A stretch of DNA of 38,612 bases from Brevibacterium aurantiacum (GTDB taxonomy: Bacteria; Actinomycetota; Actinomycetes; Actinomycetales; Brevibacteriaceae), in NCBI RefSeq assembly GCF_007558825.1, contig NZ_VLTK01000021.1, forward strand, positions 1-38,612, given 5' to 3'. This document shows positions 26,187-32,896 of the stretch, one piece after another (position 1 is the stretch's first letter; the number at the start of each line of letters is the position of its first letter). The translations under genes and the position numbers were made by a program. Below the pieces are notes generated by a model. The model saw only the letters and a list, made by a program, of their open reading frames with translations. It ran no database searches and was not told the origin of the DNA.

Positions 26187-27025
26187 CAGGTTTCCTTTCG
26201 CTGCTGAATCGCCGCGTCGGGCAACAAGTCAGTTTCGGTGTCGGATACGGGGGCCTCGCCGACGAGGGCGAGGAAGACGTCCTCGAGCGAGGGCTGTTTC
26301 TCGACGTACTCGACCGTCGCTGGTGGGAGGAGCTGCTTGAGTTCGGCCAAGGTGCCGTTCTGGATGATCGTGCCGCGGTGCAAGATCGCGATCCGATCGG
26401 CCAGCTGCTCGGCCTCGTTCAGGGTCTGAGTTGTCAGCAGCACCGTGGTGCCGTTGTCGGCCAGATGTCGGACGGTCTGCCAGACCTCATTGCGCGACTG
26501 CGGGTCCAGTCCGGTGGTCGGCTCGTCGAGGAAGATGACCGGCGGGTCGCCGATCAGACTCATCGCGATGTCGAGCCGTCGACGCATCCCGCCGGAGTAG
26601 GTGGCGGCCCTCCTGGACCCCGCGTCGGTCAGGGCGAAGCGGGCCAGCAGGTCGTCGGCGATCTGGTCTGGCTTCTCCAGGTGGCGCAATCTGGCGACCA
26701 GGATCAGGTTTTCTCGGCCGGTGAGCACCTCGTCGACTGCGGCAAACTGGCCGGTCAGGCTGATCGACTCCCTTACCTGCAGGGACTCAGCGGCAACGTC
26801 GAAGTCCTCGATGACTGCGGTGCCGGCGTCGGCTTTGAGTAGCGTCGACAATATCCGCACCAGGGTCGTCTTGCCGGCTCCGTTGGAGCCGAGCAAGGCG
26901 AAGATGCTGCCGCGTGCCACCTCGAAATCGACGCCACGCAACACCGGCAGATCCTTGAACGATTTCTCAATGCCGCGCACCCTAATCGCTGCTGACACCT
27001 TCGGATTCTCTACTGTGGCGGTCAT
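26186..27025 (-). CDS. DrrA-like ABC transporter ATPase
   Basis: 279 aa. Walker A is LGSNGAGKTTL, the signature is YSGGMRRRLDIAMSLIG, Walker B is VIFLDEPTTGLDP, and the H-loop region is VLLTTQTLNEAEQLADRI (Gln in place of the usual His, as in the DrrA group). The C-terminal extension with SLEDVFLALVGE is also DrrA-like. The start overlaps the DUF1048 stop by 4 nt (ATGA). It is part of the PadR-controlled exporter operon. Confidence 0.93.
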   Translation of the reverse strand: MTATVENPKVSAAIRVRGIEKSFKDLPVLRGVDFEVARGSIFALLGSNGAGKTTLVRILSTLLKADAGTAVIEDFDVAAESLQVRESISLTGQFAAVDEVLTGRENLILVARLRHLEKPDQIADDLLARFALTDAGSRRAATYSGGMRRRLDIAMSLIGDPPVIFLDEPTTGLDPQSRNEVWQTVRHLADNGTTVLLTTQTLNEAEQLADRIAILHRGTIIQNGTLAELKQLLPPATVEYVEKQPSLEDVFLALVGEAPVSDTETDLLPDAAIQQRKET

Positions 27026-27390
27026 CGCGGCTCCTCCTCACTCTCGGCGCGTTCGATTGCTTCGGCGAGCCTGCGCTGCTCCTTGCTCACCCAAGCGGCC
27101 AGGCCGTAGTTGGACTTGAACGTGTCGACGAACTCCGCCGGGTCGTCGCCGACGATCTCATGGACCGGTGTGGCGTCGGCCGCAGCCTGCTCGAAGAGGT
27201 CGGCGAGGTCGTCGACCATGTCAAGCAAGTAGTCGCCATCGGCGGGCCCGGTGACCATCAGGTAGCGCTCGATTCCCTCGACGGCCGTGCGATAGCTTGT
27301 CGGCAGTTGCTGAACTCGTTCTTTGTACGTGCGCCAGCGCTTCTTGTCCTTAGGCGATCCGGTGATCATCTCGATCCAATGTGCGGCCAT
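27022..27390 (-). CDS. DUF1048 family protein
   Basis: 122 aa, helical and acidic at the C-terminus, with the family-like start WIEMITGSPKDKKRWRTYKERV and LPTSYRTAVEGIERYLM. DUF1048 genes commonly sit between a PadR regulator and an ABC-2 exporter, as here, but their role is unknown. AAGGAG precedes the ATG; only 2 nt separate it from the padR stop. Confidence 0.88.
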   Translation of the reverse strand: MAAHWIEMITGSPKDKKRWRTYKERVQQLPTSYRTAVEGIERYLMVTGPADGDYLLDMVDDLADLFEQAAADATPVHEIVGDDPAEFVDTFKSNYGLAAWVSKEQRRLAEAIERAESEEEPR

Positions 27391-27392
27391 GG

Positions 27393-27743
27393 TTAATCTC
27401 CTTGTTCCTGTGGGCGGGTGGTTTGATCGTGGAGTTGTTCGATCCGTTCTGTGAGGAAGCTCCAGGTCTTCCAGAATTCGTTGAGGGATTCCTGGCCGTC
27501 GGCGTTGAGTGCGTAGACCTTGCGGGGTGGTCCCTTCGCCGACGGAACCTTTTCCACGTCGACTAGGCTGCGCTGCTCGATCCGCACCAACAGGGCGTAG
27601 ATGGTGCCTTCGGCGATTTCGGTGAATCCCTGCCCGCGCAGCCAGTTGGTGATCTCGTATCCGTACGCGGCCCGGCCGGCAAGGATCGCTAGCACGATGC
27701 CCTCCAAGGTGCCTTTGAGCATCTCGGTTGTTTGCTTGCCCAT
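27393..27743 (-). CDS. PadR family transcriptional regulator
   Basis: 116 aa. The winged helix is seen in LEGIVLAILAGRAAYGYEIT, GFTEIAEGTIYALLVRIEQR and the wing VPSAKGPPRKVYALN. The short C-terminus has one dimerising helix, as in PadR subfamily 2 (LmrR-like), which binds drugs in a dimer pocket and represses exporters. It is first in the operon with DUF1048 and the ABC exporter and likely represses all four through the palindrome just upstream. Confidence 0.92.
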   Translation of the reverse strand: MGKQTTEMLKGTLEGIVLAILAGRAAYGYEITNWLRGQGFTEIAEGTIYALLVRIEQRSLVDVEKVPSAKGPPRKVYALNADGQESLNEFWKTWSFLTERIEQLHDQTTRPQEQGD

Positions 27744-27755
27744 CCGCCCCTCTCT

Positions 27756-27822
27756 CTACTCAGTATCATTGACTACTGGTACATAGTAAGCAGCAGTACC
27801 GGTAAATAGCAGCACTGAGTAG
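27756..27822. promoter_or_regulatory. concentric double palindrome, probable PadR operator
   Basis: CTACTCAGT (27756-27764) pairs with ACTGAGTAG (27814-27822), and ACTGGTAC (27775-27782) pairs with GTACCGGT (27796-27803) with one mismatch. Both pairs share the centre 27789. The block starts 13 nt upstream of the padR ATG, so bound PadR would cover the promoter. The rest of the gap to 28068 shows nothing clear. Confidence 0.6.
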
Positions 27823-28068
27823 TTGGAGAAAACGCATTGCCGTTGATATCGCTGGGCTACGCGCATTACGAGAGTGCTTGATCGAGCATCAACGGTGCCG
27901 ACGTTGGAGCACAGTAGCCATGCTCAGTCCACGAGGCTGGGCGACTACCAAGAGTCGTACTCAGGTGCAGGTGGTCCCAAACACAAGATCCGCGGATACG
28001 CCGAATAGCCTCCGACCGTCCCCGCTGAGGTCGTCGAGCCACTGCCGCATCCCACATCAGTAACGAGT

Positions 28069-29388
28069 ATGACGGGATTATCACTTGCAGACATTGGCTT
28101 GACGCCCTCAGTGACGGTCAAGGGATCAACGACCGATGACCAGGCTGGCCAGCCGAAGAAGACGGCCGAGAAGCCACTGATCGGGCCGATGCCCATTGAG
28201 CCCGGCTCAGTCTTCGCCCACGCCCTCTACAACGTATGGAAGGGCACCCGAACCACCATCATCAAGTCACCTCCCGGTGCTGGCAAGTCCACCCTTGTCG
28301 CCAGGTTGGCCTACTACCTCCACTCGGAGCTGCCGACATTGCCGGTGACAGTGGTGACACCCACCAATGGATCCGGCCAGGCACTCATCACCCGAATTGC
28401 CGAGGCATTCGGCTCCGATTCTGTAGTCGCGGCATCATCTAAGATCATGCCTGAGGCCTGGGCTGAGCGCGTCGGGTTCGGCAGCGCATTGGGCACCGGT
28501 GCTATTGCCGTTCAGACCATCGCCTCTGCTGGCATGAGTCGGAAGAACACTGAGAAGGGCGACGGTGGCCTCTACATCGTCGACGAGGCCTACCAGTCCT
28601 CGTTCTCAGACACCATTGCCGCAATCGACAAGGCTGATCAAGTGCTCTTCGTGGGAGATCCCGGCCAGATCGGTCCAGTCGTCACTGTCGACACCAAAGT
28701 CTTCGACCGTGCTCACACTCCCCCGCACATTCCGGCGCCGATCGCCTTTGAACGTGATCCCGAAGCTGTCGTCCTGTCGCTGGATCACACCTACCGTCTT
28801 GGCCAGACAACAACTGACATCATCCAGCACTTCTACGACTTCCCATTCGACTCCAAGCGCTCAGAGAAGTACGTCGAAGGTCATGCCGAAGTCGAGACCT
28901 CCGTTGTCGCCACAGCCCCAGTCGCCCACGATCCAGACCTCCTCGATGAGGTCTGTGACAAGGTCGTCGAGCTCTTGGGCAAGAAGTACGTTCAAGTCGA
29001 CGACGAAGGCAACGTCGAGGACATGTATCTCGCCGGTCGCCACATGGCCGTTGTGGTCGCTCATAACGCCCAGCGGTCCTACGTTGAGTCGCGGCTGGCA
29101 GGATTGCTCGACCTTTACGACAGTGCCATGATCACTGTCGGTACGGCTGACAGCCTCCAAGGTGGCCAATGGCCTGCCGTGGTCGCCCTTGATCCATTCG
29201 CCGGGGTCAAGGCCGTCACCGACCACCATTCGTCGCCGGGTCGTCTGTGCGTGATGCTTTCGCGTCACACCGCGCACCTGTCATTCATCACATGTGAGGA
29301 TTGGAAGCTGTCGATCGCATCGGCCGATGTTTCCAGCTCTGAGCGCAAGGCCCATCGGAAAGTACGACGGATGCTTATCAACGCCTGA
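28069..29388 (+). CDS. UPF1/DNA2-like superfamily 1 helicase
   Basis: 439 aa, a compact SF1 motor that should move on single-stranded nucleic acid using ATP. Motifs in order: Walker A PPGAGKST (68-75), Walker B IVDEAYQ (DEAY at 172-175), motif III VGDPGQIGP (196-200), a HTYRLGQ block near 240, TADSLQGGQW (motif V region, 359-368) and MLSRHTAHLSFI (motif VI region, 396 on). There is no separate DNA-binding or nuclease domain. It converges on the helicase operon and is separated from it by a strong terminator. The start ATG has only a weak ribosome site. It is likely functionally linked to the operon, but that is inference. Confidence 0.85.
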   Translation: MTGLSLADIGLTPSVTVKGSTTDDQAGQPKKTAEKPLIGPMPIEPGSVFAHALYNVWKGTRTTIIKSPPGAGKSTLVARLAYYLHSELPTLPVTVVTPTNGSGQALITRIAEAFGSDSVVAASSKIMPEAWAERVGFGSALGTGAIAVQTIASAGMSRKNTEKGDGGLYIVDEAYQSSFSDTIAAIDKADQVLFVGDPGQIGPVVTVDTKVFDRAHTPPHIPAPIAFERDPEAVVLSLDHTYRLGQTTTDIIQHFYDFPFDSKRSEKYVEGHAEVETSVVATAPVAHDPDLLDEVCDKVVELLGKKYVQVDDEGNVEDMYLAGRHMAVVVAHNAQRSYVESRLAGLLDLYDSAMITVGTADSLQGGQWPAVVALDPFAGVKAVTDHHSSPGRLCVMLSRHTAHLSFITCEDWKLSIASADVSSSERKAHRKVRRMLINA

Positions 29389-29404
29389 GGCCAATGAACA
29401 GTAG

Positions 29405-29440
29405 AAAAGGCCGACCAGCGATTTTGCTGGTCGGCCTTTT
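29405..29440. terminator. bidirectional intrinsic terminator
   Basis: AAAAGGCCGACCAGC and its exact reverse complement flank a 6-nt GATTTT loop. Flanking A and T tracts give a U-run in both directions. It ends the SF1 helicase transcript and probably also the opposing operon. The following 150 bases to 29596 have no gene; GACCAAATTGGTC at 29517-29529 is a small perfect palindrome. Confidence 0.92.
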
Positions 29441-29596
29441 CGTTTTCACCATCCTGAGCCGGTGCATTGAGCGTCTCCATGCATTCGAATGATTGGAGTC
29501 AACTAGTTCGTTATCGGACCAAATTGGTCGCTGACTGACCAATATTCGATTGCCTAGCGCTCACTGCTCACCACACTGTCTCAGGATGGCTGTCTT

Positions 29597-30139
29597 TCAT
29601 TCTTCAACATCAGTGTCCATCGCCCAAATTTCGTCGTCATCAGGCTTGGAAACGACCCACACACCGTCATCGACGGCTTCATTTGCGGCGTTGATTGGCG
29701 GTGCTTTGATCGCCTCGTTCTCTTCATTGTTGGCCGGGGCCGGCGCCTGGCCTTTCGGCACGAGAGTGGCCTTCTTCGACTTGTGGATCGTCTTCTCGCT
29801 GCAATCCATACTCATGCGGCATCTGGAGCCGTAGTCGTTTGCCGAATAGCAGTGTTCGCCACACGATGAGCAGTAGATGAGGTGGACGAGCGGTGCGGCC
29901 GTCAGCGGTGCCAGCATGGCCGAGTGCTTTGTCATGGTTTCCATCTGCCAGTCAGTGAGCAGCGTTTTGCGAATCCCCTGTACTGCGTTGTTGTCCCCGC
30001 GATCAAGCGCCCGATTGAGGTCAGGCAATGACTTCGCCTTTGTTCGTGACAATAGAGTCAGCACGACCCCGGCAATGCGGATGACCTCGGGGCCCTCGTC
30101 TGCCGTGGCGATGTACTGAGCCGATTTCAAGAAGTCCAT
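29597..30139 (-). CDS. hypothetical Cys-rich (zinc-ribbon-like) protein
   Basis: 180 aa, last gene of the helicase operon, 15 nt after the SNF2-like gene and preceded by AGGACAAGG. The N-terminal half is helical. Cysteines at 90, 93, 97, 107 and 113 (CSSCGEHC, then CRMSMDC) resemble a zinc-binding knuckle. The C-terminal tail (from about 130) is low-complexity, rich in Ala, Asn and acidic residues, and probably disordered. I do not recognise the family. It may be a DNA- or protein-binding adaptor for the helicases. Confidence 0.65.
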   Translation of the reverse strand: MDFLKSAQYIATADEGPEVIRIAGVVLTLLSRTKAKSLPDLNRALDRGDNNAVQGIRKTLLTDWQMETMTKHSAMLAPLTAAPLVHLIYCSSCGEHCYSANDYGSRCRMSMDCSEKTIHKSKKATLVPKGQAPAPANNEENEAIKAPPINAANEAVDDGVWVVSKPDDDEIWAMDTDVEE

Positions 30140-30154
30140 ACCTTGTCCTATGCC

Positions 30155-32896
30155 TCAACTAGCCATCGCAGTCGCGCGTTCGGCCCGCCATTGGGCGAGT
30201 TTGCCCTTCTTCTCCCCGATGATCGCCTGGTCAACGACATCGACGATGATGTCCGTCAGAGACATTGCCGTACCTTGAGTGCCGGTGGTGACCATGTTGT
30301 CGCCTCCGACTACTACGTCTTCAAGTATTGACCCCTTCGTCTCTAGGGAGGCGTGGAGCCGCTCGTCGAGCGTATCGACAGCTGCATAGGCGGTGACGAT
30401 GACTGGCCGGGTCTGACCGATCCTTGCCGCGCGATCTTCGGCCTGCGAGATCTGGGGCGGGCGCCAGTCAGTTTCAGCGAAAATCATGTCCGATGACCGG
30501 GTGAGCGTGATGGCGGTGTTGGCGGCGGTGATCGAGGCGATGAGTACACCAACTCCCCCGGCTTGGAAGGAGTCAATGATGTCGTCGCGTTCGTCAGGTC
30601 CAGTCTTTCCACTGATGAGGCGGACATCTGGAACCTTCTCGGCAGCCAGCTTGTCCATCATGGCCTCGGCGACATCTTTGTGATGGACCCAGGTGATGAG
30701 GGGCCGGTCGTAAGTGTCGTCGTCGGCGTCGGTGGTTGAGTCCAGGTGTTCGGCGATGGCCTCGGAGACGATGTCGACTTTGGCCATTCCTGCCGCCTGG
30801 CGCAGTGGCGATGAAAGGCTGATGGGGTCCGGAAGTTCGGCCATCAGGGCTTCGACGCTGGGCCACCGGCCCTCGGTTTCATGGAATTCGGCAGCGACCT
30901 CGCCGATCTTCATCAGCAACTCACGGTGGGCCTGTCGGTAGTCACGCATGGGGACATCGATCCACTCGACGCGGCGGGTCTTCTTCGGCAGGAACGGCAG
31001 CACGTCACCTTTGGTTCGCCGCACCCACACGTGTGCATCGAGGATCCGGCCAAGTTTCGGCAATTTCTTCTTCACCGGCATGAACGCATTGAACCGGTTG
31101 CGGGAGCAGTACTCGTTGAGGAAGGCGTCTTTGCCGCCGAAGACCGGAGAGAGGTGGCCGGTGATCTCAAGTTGATTGGCCAACTGGTCTGGTGACCCAT
31201 CGAGCGGGGTGCCGGAGAGGCCGATCGTGAGCTTCTGGGAGGCATAGGAGAGTCTGCGCACAGCAGTCGACTTCCCAGCCTCCCACGTCTTCTGCCTGTG
31301 GATCTCATCGACGATGAGCACTTCAGGGGACCACTTCTGCAAGTCAGAGAGCACTTGTGGGCGCGAGCGAAGCATGTCGTCGGATACGATCACGATTCCA
31401 GCCTCGGGGAAGTCTTTGACTTTGCGGCTGGAGACGATCTTGTTGATCGGCAAGTTCTCGAACTCACCGTCGTCACCGTGAATCGGGAAGTGGGCTGCGC
31501 TGAATCCCCCGTCGTCCTTGGGCTGACCGGGCTCCGTCACGGTGACGTCCCTGCCGATGGCACCGGCACAAGCGTGGGCAAGGCCGGAGAAGGTAGTCTC
31601 GCGTTCCCAGTTGGTCAGCGATACTGGCGGGCCGACAACGACAACTCGAGAAGGCTTGACGATGGCGGCTGCGGCCAAGGCAGAGCGGGTGTTGTGAACC
31701 CACATGCCTTCGGCGACGTAGGAGCATGTGCTTGGAATCGTAAGGTCATAGATGAAGCCGCGGAAGTCTTGAGTCTCGTGCACGGATGTCACGCCAACGC
31801 TTGTGGTGTTCGAGTTCGCATCCTGGTCCAAGTGATTCGGCACGCAGATCTCATCCGTCCCGGCGACGATTGCCGAAGCCACCTTCCAGCCGCTTGGAGT
31901 GAGGAACTTGTGCCTGGGCGAGCAAGTCAGGCGTGTGCCATTGTCAGCATCAATCGTGAACATGCGGCCCCGATAAGATTGACGGTAGAGGTGGCTGGCT
32001 GAGGCCCATCGAGATTGTCCGGTTGAGGCGTCAACGCTCAGCACCGTGATCTCGTTGTCCGAGAGGTCGATGAGTTCGCCGTTGTCGCCGTCCGGGTCGA
32101 CATATGACCGACGTTGTCGGGCAGCCCACAATCGTTGAATCTCATGCCCACCGTTGATGGTTTCGACTCTCGACTGCCCGACAACGCACTTCCCGAGGCC
32201 GGGTTCGTCCGCGATATAGCCTTGTCCAGATGCGGCCGCCAAGGCGCCAAGGCGCTGGTAGGCGAAGAGGTCGAGGCCGAACCAGTCGGGCACGTCACCG
32301 ACGTGGCCGATGAGCTCGTTCATGTGTTCGCCGGCTTCAGCGGAGTCTTTGGCTGAGGCCAAGACAGTCACCGACTCAGCAACTGCCTCATCGACTCTCA
32401 CACGGCCTTTGGCGTCACGGGCAGCTTCGATGGTCTCGTCGTCGAAGTCGATGCCTTCGATGGGTTGACCTGCGCGAAGGATGTCGGCCACGGGGATCGT
32501 GAAACGCTGTCTATCCCGGTCCCAGGATGCCGAGAGTCCAAGTAGGGCCAGGGTGGGTTCGTAGCCGAGCAGTCGTGGTCGGATGAAGACTTCACGTTTG
32601 TTCTTGGCTAGTTTGCTCACCGGCTCGACCAGATCATCGAGGTCGATGATGTCGGCGAACTCGTCATCGCCGAGGTCAATAGTGAACCCGGCGCGGGTGA
32701 AGCGTTTCTGTGGGTTGATCCCGGTGCCGGTGATGATCCATTCGCCATCTTCGGGAGACCATCGACGTGATGGCATCGACTTGATGAAATCGATGAGGGA
32801 ATGGCCGGGCTTCTGAGCGTGCTCGGCCTCGCGGTCGAAGGCAGCGTGAAGCTCGGGCTGTCGCAGAGTGCCCTCGATTCTCAGTCGCGCCTTCAT
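30155..32896 (-). CDS. SNF2/SMARCAL1-like helicase with intein
   Basis: About 913 aa before splicing, about 747 after. The N-terminal region has HARP-like stretches (DFIKSMPSRRWSPEDGEWII and SASWDRDRQRFTIP), as in SMARCAL1-type annealing helicases. Motor motifs: Walker A ADEPGLGK (229-236), then after the intein T-R-S-A; DEIH (530-533), SGTPLD (from 561), and motif VI QAEDRAARIGQ (from 818). SNF2 proteins of this type translocate on double-stranded DNA and reanneal it. The ATG at 32896 overlaps the upstream DinG-like stop by 4 nt (ATGA); a longer frame exists but would overlap further. Without splicing, the ATP site is disrupted and the enzyme should be inactive. Confidence 0.9.
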   Translation of the reverse strand: MKARLRIEGTLRQPELHAAFDREAEHAQKPGHSLIDFIKSMPSRRWSPEDGEWIITGTGINPQKRFTRAGFTIDLGDDEFADIIDLDDLVEPVSKLAKNKREVFIRPRLLGYEPTLALLGLSASWDRDRQRFTIPVADILRAGQPIEGIDFDDETIEAARDAKGRVRVDEAVAESVTVLASAKDSAEAGEHMNELIGHVGDVPDWFGLDLFAYQRLGALAAASGQGYIADEPGLGKCVVGQSRVETINGGHEIQRLWAARQRRSYVDPDGDNGELIDLSDNEITVLSVDASTGQSRWASASHLYRQSYRGRMFTIDADNGTRLTCSPRHKFLTPSGWKVASAIVAGTDEICVPNHLDQDANSNTTSVGVTSVHETQDFRGFIYDLTIPSTCSYVAEGMWVHNTRSALAAAAIVKPSRVVVVGPPVSLTNWERETTFSGLAHACAGAIGRDVTVTEPGQPKDDGGFSAAHFPIHGDDGEFENLPINKIVSSRKVKDFPEAGIVIVSDDMLRSRPQVLSDLQKWSPEVLIVDEIHRQKTWEAGKSTAVRRLSYASQKLTIGLSGTPLDGSPDQLANQLEITGHLSPVFGGKDAFLNEYCSRNRFNAFMPVKKKLPKLGRILDAHVWVRRTKGDVLPFLPKKTRRVEWIDVPMRDYRQAHRELLMKIGEVAAEFHETEGRWPSVEALMAELPDPISLSSPLRQAAGMAKVDIVSEAIAEHLDSTTDADDDTYDRPLITWVHHKDVAEAMMDKLAAEKVPDVRLISGKTGPDERDDIIDSFQAGGVGVLIASITAANTAITLTRSSDMIFAETDWRPPQISQAEDRAARIGQTRPVIVTAYAAVDTLDERLHASLETKGSILEDVVVGGDNMVTTGTQGTAMSLTDIIVDVVDQAIIGEKKGKLAQWRAERATAMAS
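31691..32188 (-). other. mini-intein inside Walker A of the SNF2-like helicase
   Basis: 166 codons with no endonuclease domain. Block A starts at Cys1 (CVVGQSRVETINGGHE). Block B is TRLTCSPRHKFLTPSGW with SPRH in place of the usual TxxH. Block F is GFIYDLTIPSTCSYVAEG. The end is WVHN followed by Thr as the +1 nucleophile. Removing it joins GLGK to TRSALA, restoring a perfect GKT P-loop. Deletion of the endonuclease region is typical of mini-inteins that persist vertically. Confidence 0.9.

Noticed and set aside
31298..32002. 234-codon plus-strand frame inside the SNF2-like gene
   Set aside because: It is antisense to conserved helicase and intein motifs, so it is a shadow.
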